The notes beneath the pieces were generated by a model. The model was not told where the DNA came from. It saw nothing but the letters and a program-made list of their open reading frames with translations, and did not search any database. Below are positions 7,067 to 13,917 of a DNA stretch of 14,106 nucleotides, one piece after another. Position numbers and translations under genes: made by a program. This stretch comes from an uncultured Bacillota bacterium. GTDB taxonomy: Bacteria > Bacillota > Clostridia > Peptostreptococcales > Anaerovoracaceae. The stretch lies in contig CAUHLX010000032.1 of the NCBI GenBank assembly GCA_959606705.1, positions 1-14,106 of the forward strand. The letters run 5' to 3'. Position 1 is the stretch's first letter; every line of letters starts with the position of its first letter.

Positions 7067-7090
7067 GAACATCAAAGGACCGTGAGGTTC
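7052..7090 (+). repeat. Promoter-hairpin direct repeat, copy 1
   Basis: This 39-bp unit matches 7133-7171 at 35 of 39 positions, offset 81 bp. It holds the extended -10 and a downstream hairpin (GGACC 7077-7081, loop GTGA, GGTTC 7086-7090). Sequence outside the unit is not shared. Confidence 0.85.
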
Positions 7091-7132
7091 ATTTCACCAT
7101 ATCCTACCCCTCGGCAACGCCGGAAAGATCGG

Positions 7133-7171
7133 AGGAAATGGTATAATGAACACCGAAGGACCGTAAGGTAC
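7133..7171 (+). repeat. Promoter-hairpin direct repeat, copy 2 (promoter P2)
   Basis: Second copy of the 39-bp unit, with the same TGGTATAAT (-10 hexamer 7142-7147). The downstream hairpin is kept, with loop GTAA instead of GTGA (both GNRA) and GGACC pairing with GGTaCC across one bulged A. No good -35 is visible, so P2 would depend on the extended -10. Confidence 0.8.
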
Positions 7172-7221
7172 CCGGAACATCGATTCGGATGAATGGCAGT
7201 GTGGGGGGAGGAGAATTCAGA

Positions 7222-7326
7222 ATGAAAAAGACCAGAAAAATCAGATTTGTGCTAGCGGCGGCATTGGCGGCGCTGGCGGTGATCGTCGGAATTTCAGGGG
7301 ATGAAAAAGAAGCTTCCGGTGAATAG
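7222..7326 (+). CDS. 34-residue small membrane or signal-peptide-like protein
   Basis: Short open reading frame of unknown function. ATG 7222 lies 9 nt after the strong ribosome site GGAGGAG (7206-7212). The product begins with the basic segment MKKTRKIR, continues with a hydrophobic Ala/Leu/Val-rich stretch of about 16 residues (9-24, FVLAAALAALAVIVGI), and ends in a short acidic tail (GDEKEASGE) before TAG. This is the layout of a single-pass small membrane protein; a signal peptide left over from a truncated secreted protein is the alternative, since the frame stays open after TAG. There is no lipobox cysteine. Two extended -10 promoters precede it and a strong terminator follows 66 nt after the stop, so it has its own transcription unit. 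The coding call rests on ribosome site, composition and context, not on recognised homology. Confidence 0.6.
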   Translation: MKKTRKIRFVLAAALAALAVIVGISGDEKEASGE

Positions 7327-7333
7327 GAACGCA

Positions 7334-7357
7334 GCGCCTCGCCATCGGGCAAGGCGC
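7334..7357 (+). other. Hairpin in the 3' untranslated part of the small transcript
   Basis: GCGCCT (7334-7339) pairs with AGGCGC (7352-7357); after one mismatch GCC pairs with GGC around a 4-nt loop ATCG. No T-tract follows, so it is not a terminator. Confidence 0.5.
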
Positions 7358-7392
7358 CGGTACATTTGGTCTGCACGAGTGTGCGTCGACGC

Positions 7393-7428
7393 AAGACAGG
7401 CTTTTCGAAAGCCTGTCTTTTATTTTTT
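7393..7428 (+). terminator. Intrinsic terminator of the small transcription unit
   Basis: A perfect 12-bp stem (7393-7404 with 7408-7419, sequence AAGACAGGCTTT, loop TCG) is followed by the T-rich run to 7428 (TTTATTTTTT). It has no T-tract in the other direction, so it serves only plus-strand transcripts. Its 3' part touches the stop codon of the converging 68-aa gene. Confidence 0.88.
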
Positions 7429-7626
7429 GGGGGGTTGCTCCTGGCGGGGGATACGCGGATGGCTCATGATTTCCTCCGCGATGCGCCGAAGCTCTTCCGG
7501 AGTCGTTTTCTTCAGTCCCTTGAAAAAGTCCAGTTCCTCTTCGGAATTGTCGATGCTCTCGTGAATCAGTTCCCGAAGACGGTCCCGTGCGGCGTTAGGA
7601 TCTTCCGCATAATTGAATTGTTTCAT
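7420..7626 (-). CDS. Hypothetical protein, 68 residues, charged and helical
   Basis: Unrecognised small cytoplasmic protein. It starts at ATG 7624-7626, 8 nt after AGGAGG on the minus strand, which strongly supports translation. The sequence is rich in Glu, Arg and Lys and looks helical in two blocks, residues 10-38 (NAARDRLRELIHESIDNSEE and following) and 42-54 (TPEELRRIAEEIM), ending in a Pro/Lys/Gln tail. There is no membrane segment, signal peptide or cysteine. The gene stands alone: it converges with the small transcription unit and diverges from the HTH regulator across about 200 bp of AT-rich DNA. A small antitoxin-like or stress-type helical protein is conceivable, but no partner is visible and no function is assigned. 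Confidence 0.75.
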   Translation of the reverse strand: MKQFNYAEDPNAARDRLRELIHESIDNSEEELDFFKGLKKTTPEELRRIAEEIMSHPRIPRQEQPPKK

Positions 7627-7827
7627 TGAATTAACCTCCTATAATTCATAATAAATAGATAAATATAGTAAGAATAGTTTATATGTATTTAACCATAATT
7701 ACAATTAAGTATATATAGTTTATTAAAGACGAGATAAAACTGAGGTATAATATTGGAAAATTTATCTAATTATTTTGATGAATCATCGTTTGTGAAACAC
7801 GTTCGCAGAAGGAGAAACGGTATTGGT
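7627..7827. promoter_or_regulatory. AT-rich divergent intergenic region with the HTH gene promoter
   Basis: About 200 bp, very AT-rich from 7640 to 7740. A consensus TATAAT at 7746-7751 would start the HTH transcript near 7758, giving a leader of about 70 nt; its -35 (TTAAAG, 7723-7728) is weak. On the minus strand TTGTAA (7704-7699), 17 bp and TAAACT (7681-7676) is a weak promoter for the 68-aa gene. TAGTTTAT occurs twice, at 7675-7682 and 7716-7723, 41 bp apart, and may be a regulatory repeat. Confidence 0.45.
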
Positions 7828-8154
7828 ATGACAGCCACGATTGATTACACGAAACTGGGCAAACGAGTCAAAAGGCTCAGACTGGAGCACGAACTGACGC
7901 AGGAACGTCTTGCGGAAGCCTGCGATATTTCCGTAGTCTATGTCAGTCACATTGAAAACGGCACGGCGAGACCATCATTGGAGGTACTTCTGCGCCTTGC
8001 GGAGGCGTTGGAAACCACTCCTGATTATTTCCTGCTGGATACCCGCTTCAAATCCGGAGAGTATATCAAGGCGGAAATTGCGAAATATCTGGACGGAGTG
8101 GATGAAGAAACGCTGTATACCATCAGCAAGATCGTCGCGGTATTGACCGAATGA
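7828..8154 (+). CDS. Xre-family helix-turn-helix regulator
   Basis: A 108-residue single-domain DNA-binding protein. Residues 10-65 form a classical HTH_3/Cro-CI domain: LGKRVKRLRLEHELTQERLA, then SVVYVSHIENGTARPSLEVLLRLAEALETTPDYFL. The remaining residues (YIKAEIAKYLDGVDEETLYTISKIVAVL) form a short C-terminal helical region, probably for dimerisation. ATG 7828 is preferred although AAGGAG (7809-7814) lies 13 nt upstream, rather far; the frame is open back to TTG 7753, but the consensus -10 at 7746-7751 would place transcription start downstream of that TTG. The gene ends 103 bp before xpt, in the same direction; control of the purine operon by this protein is possible but not shown. Confidence 0.85.
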   Translation: MTATIDYTKLGKRVKRLRLEHELTQERLAEACDISVVYVSHIENGTARPSLEVLLRLAEALETTPDYFLLDTRFKSGEYIKAEIAKYLDGVDEETLYTISKIVAVLTE

Positions 8155-8186
8155 CAGAGAAAAAAAGCGGAATTGCGGGAAAAGAC

Positions 8187-8216
8187 TTTACGGGAGGGGG
8201 GGATAACTAGTATAAT
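8187..8216 (+). promoter_or_regulatory. Promoter of the xpt-nucleoside transporter operon
   Basis: TTTACG (8187-8192), 18-bp spacer and consensus TATAAT (8211-8216). The spacer contains a run of seven G (8196-8202). Only about 35 nt of leader precede xpt, too short for a purine riboswitch. Confidence 0.55.
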
Positions 8217-8257
8217 AAATTGTTAAATAAAGCAGGAGCTAAATCAGCGGAGGAGAC

Positions 8258-8836
8258 ATGAAGCTGCTAGAGGACAGGATCTTAAAAGACGGAGTTGCCA
8301 TTGGAACCGAAATTCTGAAGGTGGACTCCTTTCTTAATCATCAAATCGATGTCGCGCTTTTGAACGAACTAGGCGCCGAATTCCGGCGTCGTTTTTCCGA
8401 TGTGGAAGTGAACAAAATATTGACGGTGGAGGCTTCGGGAATCGCGGTGGCTTGCCTGGCGGCGATGCACTTCGACAACGTTCCCGTGGTATTTGCGAAG
8501 AAAACCACACCCAGCACCATGAATGACGGGTTTTATGGGGCGGAAGTGCGTTCCTTTACTAAGGGCACCGTTTCTCTGGTTCGGGTGGCGCAAAAATACC
8601 TCTCAAAAGGGGACAAGGTGTTGATTCTGGACGATTTTCTGGCTCACGGCGAAGCGGCGCTGGGGATGGCGGCGCTGGTGGAACAGGCCGGCGGTACGGT
8701 GGCCGGGATCGGGGACGTGATCGAAAAGGCCTTCCAGGGAGGCGGAGAACGCTTGCGTGAACAGGGATATCGAGTGGAATCACTGGCGGTTATTTCGTCG
8801 ATCAAAGACGGTAACATAACATTCAAATCGTGTTGA
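8258..8836 (+). CDS. xpt: Xanthine phosphoribosyltransferase
   Basis: Cytoplasmic purine salvage enzyme that transfers phosphoribose from PRPP to xanthine, and more weakly guanine, giving XMP or GMP. The 192-residue length and the sequence fit the Xpt family: LLEDRILKDG at the N-terminus, TVEASGIAVACLAA in the base-recognition region, FAKKTTPSTMNDGFY, and the PRPP-binding loop VLILDDFLAHGEA near residues 122-134. ATG 8258 follows GGAGGAG (8249-8255) at a short distance. It is the first gene of the operon, 16 bp before the BMP lipoprotein gene, and makes functional sense beside a nucleoside/purine importer. In Bacillus xpt is controlled by a guanine riboswitch; none is visible here, so regulation must differ. 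Confidence 0.95.
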   Translation: MKLLEDRILKDGVAIGTEILKVDSFLNHQIDVALLNELGAEFRRRFSDVEVNKILTVEASGIAVACLAAMHFDNVPVVFAKKTTPSTMNDGFYGAEVRSFTKGTVSLVRVAQKYLSKGDKVLILDDFLAHGEAALGMAALVEQAGGTVAGIGDVIEKAFQGGGERLREQGYRVESLAVISSIKDGNITFKSC

Positions 8837-8852
8837 TTAAGAGGAGGAAAAA

Positions 8853-10043
8853 ATGAGTAAGAAGAAAGTTTTAGCGATCTTACTGGCTCTCATGATGGTC
8901 ATGGGCGTATTGGCCGGCTGCGGAGACAAGGGCGGCGACGCCGATAAGAGCGGTGGAGATGACGGGGAAAAGACGTTGACCGTAGGTGTGATTTACATCG
9001 GACCCGCTACCGACGGAGGCTTCTCCGAGGCGCAGGATCAGGGCATCATGAAGATGTATGAGCATTTCGGCGGCACCGTGGACGCGGACGGTAAAGCTCT
9101 GAACGACGGACAGGTCAAGCTTCTGAAAGCAGAGCAGGTTCCGGAGGACAAGCAGTCCGTAAAGGACGCGGCTCTGGGCATGATCGATCAGGGAGCGACC
9201 GTGATCATCGGCACCAGCTTCGGATTCATGGACGCCCTGGACGAGCTGGCGAAGGATCATGAAGATGTGACGTTCCTGCATTTCTCTGGAAACAAGATGA
9301 ACGACACCAACTTCGGCAACTACTTCGGCGCCACCGAGCAGTCTCGTTATCTGACCGGCATCGTGGCCGGCATGATGACCAAGACCAACAAGATCGGTTA
9401 TGTGGGAGCGTTCCCCTACACCGAGATCCGGATCGGCGTAAATGCGTTCACCTTAGGCGCTCAGTCCGTCAATCCCGACGTGGAAGTCAAGGTCGTTTAC
9501 AACAATACTTGGGTTGACGCGGCGAAGGAAAAGGCGGCGGCCGAAGCTCTTCTGGCTCAGGGCTGTGACGTAATTACTCAGCACTGCGACACCACCGGTC
9601 CTCAGACCGCGGCTCAGGACGCCGGCGCTTACTGCATCGGCTACAACCTGGACAAGCATGACATCACTCCCAAGGCTTTCCTGACCGCTCCGGTCTGGCA
9701 TCACGATGTTTATTACATCGACCAGATCCAGCAGATCATGGACGGAACCTGGAAGCCCAGCAGCTACTACGGCACCATGGCCGACGGTTACGTGGACATC
9801 GCTCCTCTTACCGACCTGGTACCGCAGGACGTGAAGGACAAGGTGGCGGAAGTGAAGAAGCAGATGGAAGAAGGCACCTTTGACGTATTTGCCGGCCCCA
9901 TCGTCGACAACACCGGCAAGGTGAGAATTCCGGAAGGCTATACCACGACTCGCGAGGACATCTGGGGTCTGCCCGGCGCAAGCGAGGAGCATCCGGATAT
10001 CGTGATGTCCGATTGGCTGGTAAAGGGTGCGGTCGGCCAGTAA
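8853..10043 (+). CDS. BMP-family nucleoside/purine-binding lipoprotein
   Basis: Extracellular substrate-binding subunit of an ABC importer, family BMP/PnrA (PF02608), members of which bind nucleosides. The 396-residue precursor has a lipoprotein signal peptide: basic start, hydrophobic core and lipobox LAGC with the acylated Cys at residue 23, then a Gly/Asp-rich linker to about residue 40. The mature domain starts TLTVGVIYIGPATDGGFSEA and includes VTFLHFSGNK, VIGTSFGFMDAL-like and QHCDTTGPQ segments of the family. The ribosome site GAGGAGG lies just before ATG 8853. Codons end in C much more often than in neighbouring genes, for example in 9301-9340, as expected for a highly expressed binding protein. 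The exact ligand cannot be read; xpt next door favours a purine or purine nucleoside. Confidence 0.92.
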   Translation: MSKKKVLAILLALMMVMGVLAGCGDKGGDADKSGGDDGEKTLTVGVIYIGPATDGGFSEAQDQGIMKMYEHFGGTVDADGKALNDGQVKLLKAEQVPEDKQSVKDAALGMIDQGATVIIGTSFGFMDALDELAKDHEDVTFLHFSGNKMNDTNFGNYFGATEQSRYLTGIVAGMMTKTNKIGYVGAFPYTEIRIGVNAFTLGAQSVNPDVEVKVVYNNTWVDAAKEKAAAEALLAQGCDVITQHCDTTGPQTAAQDAGAYCIGYNLDKHDITPKAFLTAPVWHHDVYYIDQIQQIMDGTWKPSSYYGTMADGYVDIAPLTDLVPQDVKDKVAEVKKQMEEGTFDVFAGPIVDNTGKVRIPEGYTTTREDIWGLPGASEEHPDIVMSDWLVKGAVGQ

Positions 10044-10087
10044 GCCGCATCACCGCATAGTGAAACGAGGATTTCGGGAGGCCTTTT

Positions 10088-11614
10088 ATGCAGGAAACAG
10101 TTGCAGCGATCCAAATGGAGAACATTTGTAAATCCTTTGGAGTGGTCAAGGCGAACGAAGATGTGAATTTAACGGTTTATAATGGCGAGGTGCACGCGCT
10201 GCTGGGTGAGAACGGCGCCGGCAAAAGCACCTTGATGAACATGCTGTCGGGGATTTATACCCCCGACAGCGGTTCTATTTCTATCCAAGGACAACCGGTT
10301 CACTTTTCGACGCCCGCGGATTCCATTCGAATGGGAATCGGCATGATCCACCAGCATTTTAAATTAGTAGACGTCCTTACGGCCAAGGAAAATATCATTC
10401 TCGGGCAGAAGGGCGGCGTTTTCATGCAGGGAAAAGCCCTGAGCAAAAAGATCAAGGAAATTTCGGACCGCTACGGGCTGGACATCGACCCGGAGAAAAA
10501 GGTTTATGAGATGTCCGTCGGCGAAAAACAGACGCTGGAAATTATCAAGGTACTCTACCGAGGCGCCCGGATCCTGATCATGGACGAGCCTACGGCGGTA
10601 CTTACGCCTCAGGAGATCAAGCGGCTGTTCGACATCATTCGCAATATGCGAGACGAGGGCTGCGCGGTGGTCATCATCACCCACAAGCTGAACGAGGTGA
10701 TGGAGATCAGCGACCGGGTCACCGTTTTGCGAAAGGGCTGTTCCGTGGGAACGGTGGTCACCAAAGAGGTGGCGGTGAGCAGGATGATCGAGCTGATGGT
10801 GGGCCAGAAGGTCAATCTGGAAATCGAAAAAAAGGAAATTGAAAACAAGAAGGTCCTGTTGGAGGTGGACAACCTTCAGGTCATTGACAGCGAGAAGCGG
10901 GAAGCTCTTTCGGAGGTTTCGTTCACCTTGTCGGGTGGAGAAATTCTGGGTGTGGCCGGCGTGGCCGGCAGCGGTCAGAAGGAGCTCTGCGAATGTCTGG
11001 CAGGACTTGTTCACGCAGATAAAGGAAGGGTTTTCTTTGAGGGAGAAAACATCGTGGGCAAAAGCCCGCGTGATATTATTCGCCTGGGAATCCGTATGGG
11101 CTTCATCCCGGAGGATCGTCTGGGAATGGGTCTGGTGGGCGGTATGGATATCGTACACAACATCATCCTCAAGGATTATCAAAGTCAGCCGGGCGTCTTT
11201 TTAAAGCTGGCGGGCTGTACGGAGAAAGCAAACCGGATCGTGGAGGAGCTGGACATTTCCACTCCCAACATCTACACGCCGGTCAAAAAGCTTTCCGGCG
11301 GCAACATTCAAAAGGTGCTTCTGGGACGGGAGATCGATTCCAGCCCCAAAGTGCTGATCACGGCCTATCCGGTTCGCGGTCTGGACATCGGGGCTTCCTA
11401 CAAGATTTACGATCTGCTCAATCAGCAGAAGGAAAACGGCGTGGGCGTCCTGTTCGTCGGTGAGGATTTGGATGTGCTCATCGACCTGTGTGACCGGATC
11501 ATGGTGCTGTGCAACGGCAAGGTTACCGGGATCGTAGATCCCTCTCAGGTGACGAAAGAGGAAATCGGCCTGCTGATGGCGGGCGGCAATTTGGAAGAGG
11601 AGGCGGCGGGATGA
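10088..11614 (+). CDS. ABC transporter ATP-binding protein, nucleoside type, two fused ATPase domains
   Basis: Energy-coupling subunit of the importer, 508 residues with two fused ATPase domains as in NupA/YufO and the sugar importers. Domain 1 has Walker A GENGAGKST (40-48), signature MSVGEKQ and Walker B ILIMDEP followed by TAVLTPQE. Domain 2 is degenerate in the usual way of the family: GVAGSGQKEL in place of Walker A, signature LSGGNIQK, and LITAYPVRGLDIGA where the catalytic Asp-Glu would be. ATG 10088 lies 6 nt after GGGAGG (10076-10081). A 44-bp gap separates it from the lipoprotein gene; the TGA stop overlaps the ATG of the first permease (ATGA at 11611-11614). Expected at the inner face of the membrane in complex with both permeases. 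Confidence 0.95.
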   Translation: MQETVAAIQMENICKSFGVVKANEDVNLTVYNGEVHALLGENGAGKSTLMNMLSGIYTPDSGSISIQGQPVHFSTPADSIRMGIGMIHQHFKLVDVLTAKENIILGQKGGVFMQGKALSKKIKEISDRYGLDIDPEKKVYEMSVGEKQTLEIIKVLYRGARILIMDEPTAVLTPQEIKRLFDIIRNMRDEGCAVVIITHKLNEVMEISDRVTVLRKGCSVGTVVTKEVAVSRMIELMVGQKVNLEIEKKEIENKKVLLEVDNLQVIDSEKREALSEVSFTLSGGEILGVAGVAGSGQKELCECLAGLVHADKGRVFFEGENIVGKSPRDIIRLGIRMGFIPEDRLGMGLVGGMDIVHNIILKDYQSQPGVFLKLAGCTEKANRIVEELDISTPNIYTPVKKLSGGNIQKVLLGREIDSSPKVLITAYPVRGLDIGASYKIYDLLNQQKENGVGVLFVGEDLDVLIDLCDRIMVLCNGKVTGIVDPSQVTKEEIGLLMAGGNLEEEAAG

Positions 11615-12711
11615 GATTGAAAATTAGCAAGAAGCCGGAGCTTCCCAAGAAACGGGAAATTTTGATCCGCGCGCTGGCGATCCTCTTATCCCTGCTTTGC
11701 GCCGGCGTGGTGATCATGCTGCTGGGCTTCAACCCTGTTACCATCTTCTCTCAAATCGTGATGGGGGCGGTGGGGACGGAAATGCGGATTCAACAGACCA
11801 TCTCCAAGGCCATACCGCTGGTCATCGCCTCCCTGGGCATTTTGGTGGCTTTTAAAATGAAGTTCTGGAACATCGGCGGAGAAGGGCAGATTATGATGGG
11901 GGCCTTTGGAGCTTCCTGCGTGGCGCTGTTCTGTCCGGTGGCCCTTCCGGCCCCCGTCATGCTCATCGCCATGGCCATTGCCGCCATGATCTGCGGCGGG
12001 ATCTGGGCTTTTATCCCAGCGTTTTTTAAAGCGCGTTTCGGGACGAACGAAACGATTTTCACCCTGATGCTGAATTACATCGCGATCAAATGGGTGACCT
12101 ATTTGCAGTACGGCCCCTGGAAGGACCCGGCGTCTCAGGGATTTCCCAAGGTGGCGGATTTTCCGGACAGCGCGGTTTTGCCCAAGCTGTTCGGCGTACA
12201 TATCGGCTGGATCATCGCGCTGGCGTTTACGGTGCTGATCTACATTTTCATCAACAAGACGAAAAAGGGCTACGAAATTACGGTAGTGGGCGAAAGCATC
12301 GAGACTGCTCGTTACGCGGGAATGAATATCAAATCCATCATCATCATGGCCATGCTGATTTCCGGGGGCCTCTGTGGAATGGTAGGCATGATTCAAGCTT
12401 CGGCGGTGGAGAAAACCTTGACGGCCACTCTTTCGGCAAATTACGGTTTTACCGCCATCATTACCACCTGGCTGTCCCGTCTGTCGGCCCCCTTTATCGT
12501 GGTGACCTGTCTGGCCTTTGCGGTGCTGCTCCAGGGCGGTGCGTATCTTCAGATCGCCATGCAGGTACCGGCCGCGGTTGCGGATATGATGCAGGGAATT
12601 ATCCTGTTCTTTGTTCTGGGAAGTGAATTTTTCATTCAGTATAAAGTATCGTTGGAGCGGGCTGGCAAAAAAACCAAGTCCGCAGAGTCTTCCGCGAAGG
12701 AGGTGGCGTAA
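11611..12711 (+). CDS. ABC transporter permease 1, nucleoside type
   Basis: Integral membrane subunit (BPD_transp_2 family, NupB/YufP-like), 366 residues. After a short basic N-terminus (RLKISKKPELPKKR) the first membrane helix is at about residues 16-38; several more follow. The family core KFWNIGGEGQIMMGAFGA (about residues 84-101) and GTNETIFTLMLNYIAI are clear, and the C-terminal GYEITVVGES with ARYAGMNI is the cytoplasmic coupling region. ATG 11611 overlaps the ATPase stop and has GAGGAGG about 8 nt upstream; the frame stays open into the ATPase gene to ATG 11509, but that extension is Gly/Arg-rich and unlike the family. The TAA stop overlaps the next ATG (TAATG), so the two permeases are probably co-translated. 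Confidence 0.93.
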   Translation: MRLKISKKPELPKKREILIRALAILLSLLCAGVVIMLLGFNPVTIFSQIVMGAVGTEMRIQQTISKAIPLVIASLGILVAFKMKFWNIGGEGQIMMGAFGASCVALFCPVALPAPVMLIAMAIAAMICGGIWAFIPAFFKARFGTNETIFTLMLNYIAIKWVTYLQYGPWKDPASQGFPKVADFPDSAVLPKLFGVHIGWIIALAFTVLIYIFINKTKKGYEITVVGESIETARYAGMNIKSIIIMAMLISGGLCGMVGMIQASAVEKTLTATLSANYGFTAIITTWLSRLSAPFIVVTCLAFAVLLQGGAYLQIAMQVPAAVADMMQGIILFFVLGSEFFIQYKVSLERAGKKTKSAESSAKEVA

Positions 12712-13637
12712 TGGAATCGTTTCTGGCAGCCGCCGTCGTGGCGGGCACGCCCCTGCTGTTTGCTACGCTGGGAGAGCTTCTGACGGAGAAAGCGGGGAAT
12801 CTAAACTTAGGTGTGGAAGGCATGATGCTCATGGGTGCGGTCATGGGCTTTTACGCCGGACTTCTCAGTGGGAATCCCCTCGTGGCCGTTCTGGGAGCGG
12901 GCGCCGCGGGAGCTTTGGGCGCCGCCATCTACGCGCTGCTCACCGTCTCTCTGCGGGCAAATCAGGTGGTGACCGGCTTGACGCTGACCATCTTCGGAAC
13001 GGGCTACGCCAGCTTCCTGGGACAGCGGTTTATGGGCTCGCCTCTTCCGGCGGAGATCAAGGAATTCTTCGGAACCCTCTCCGTGCCCCTGCTGAATCGG
13101 ATTCCCCTACTCGGGCCGGTATTCTTCAAGCAGGATCTGTTCGTTTATTTCGGCTATCTCTGTGTGATCCTGATCTTCATCTACCTGTTCCACACCCGTC
13201 AGGGACTGAATCTGCGGGCAGTGGGGGAAAACGCCGGAGCGTCCGATGCGTCCGGAGTCAATGTTACGCTGTACAAATATGCCAATATCGTGTTGGGCGG
13301 TGCCCTGTGCGGCCTGGGCGGTGCGTACCTTTCGCTGGTCACCGTACCGGTGTGGCAGGAGAACGTGGTGGCAGGCCGCGGCTGGATCGCGGTGGCGCTG
13401 GTCATCTTTGCCTCTTGGAGACCGGGGAAGGCGCTGATCGGGGCCTTCCTGTTCGGAGGTCTGGATATTCTGGGTTTGCGTCTCCAAAGCATGGGCATTC
13501 ACATATCCCAGTATCTAGTAGACATGCTGCCTTACGCGGCCACCATTTTGATCGTTATCATCAGCACTCGGAAAAACCGCAAGGAGGATATGCCTCCCGC
13601 GGATCTGAGCAATCCTTATTTCCGCGAGGAACGCTAG
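12711..13637 (+). CDS. ABC transporter permease 2, nucleoside type
   Basis: Second membrane subunit (NupC/YufQ-like, BPD_transp_2), 308 residues, mostly hydrophobic. Typical signatures are TPLLFATLGELLTEKAGNLN and LGVEGMMLMGAV near the N-terminus, RANQVVTGLTLTIFGTG in the middle, and GLNLRAVGENAGASDASGVN (about residues 164-183), the cytoplasmic coupling segment. GRGWIAVALVIFASWRPGKAL lies in the C-terminal third, where the family is strongly conserved. ATG 12711 overlaps the stop of permease 1 by one base; the ribosome site GGAGG lies inside that gene. This is the last gene of the operon, followed 46 bp later by a strong terminator. Together with permease 1 it should form the translocation path. 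Confidence 0.93.
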   Translation: MESFLAAAVVAGTPLLFATLGELLTEKAGNLNLGVEGMMLMGAVMGFYAGLLSGNPLVAVLGAGAAGALGAAIYALLTVSLRANQVVTGLTLTIFGTGYASFLGQRFMGSPLPAEIKEFFGTLSVPLLNRIPLLGPVFFKQDLFVYFGYLCVILIFIYLFHTRQGLNLRAVGENAGASDASGVNVTLYKYANIVLGGALCGLGGAYLSLVTVPVWQENVVAGRGWIAVALVIFASWRPGKALIGAFLFGGLDILGLRLQSMGIHISQYLVDMLPYAATILIVIISTRKNRKEDMPPADLSNPYFREER

Positions 13638-13683
13638 GCGGAGTTCACGTCGAACGGTAAGGTCAAATCAGGCGAAATCATTC

Positions 13684-13725
13684 AAACAGATCGAAAAGAA
13701 ACAGCTCTTTTCGATCTGTTTTTTT
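13684..13725 (+). terminator. Intrinsic terminator of the purine uptake operon
   Basis: A perfect 16-bp inverted repeat (13684-13699 with 13706-13721, starting AAACAGATCG) around the loop AACAGC is followed by a T-tract to 13725. No T-tract is present in the other direction. Confidence 0.9.
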
Positions 13726-13823
13726 GCGCTTTGTGAGAAAAGATCGAAATGAGCCGGACGTGGAGTTATTTAAGCAAAATTAGTCAGATATTTCTGATGA
13801 ATTCGATTTTTGGTATAGAATAG

Positions 13824-13864
13824 TGATATAATAGACTTGGAACCCGATATGGTTTGGGTCTATT
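13824..13864 (+). promoter_or_regulatory. Promoter of the response regulator gene with overlapping inverted repeat
   Basis: The extended -10 TGATATAAT (13824-13832) has no clear -35. An inverted repeat overlaps it: AATAGAC (13830-13836) pairs with GTCTATT (13858-13864), and inside it AACC (13841-13844) pairs with GGTT (13851-13854). Transcription should start near 13839, so the outer left arm is not transcribed, which favours an operator over an RNA hairpin. The rest of the 280-bp gap (13638-13917) holds only the upstream terminator. Confidence 0.45.
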
Positions 13865-13917
13865 TTACTTTTTCGAGAGCGATAGAAAAGCATCCGCATG
13901 GGAATGGGGAGAAACTG

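Noticed and set aside
7052..7171. CRISPR or mobile-element reading of the direct repeats
   Set aside because: There are only two copies, each contains a promoter -10 box, and there is no transposase, target duplication or cas gene nearby.
8155..8257. Purine riboswitch before xpt
   Set aside because: Only about 35 nt separate the predicted transcription start from the ribosome site, and no three-way junction or terminator is present.
10050..10063. Small hairpin between the lipoprotein and ATPase genes (TCAC, 6-nt loop, GTGA)
   Set aside because: The 4-bp stem is too weak for a terminator or processing site; such pairs arise often by chance.
12611..13660. 349-codon plus-strand open frame overlapping permease 2
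   Set aside because: It is the +1 shadow of the second permease: Arg/Gly/Ser-rich with no membrane segments, while the other frame encodes the conserved permease.
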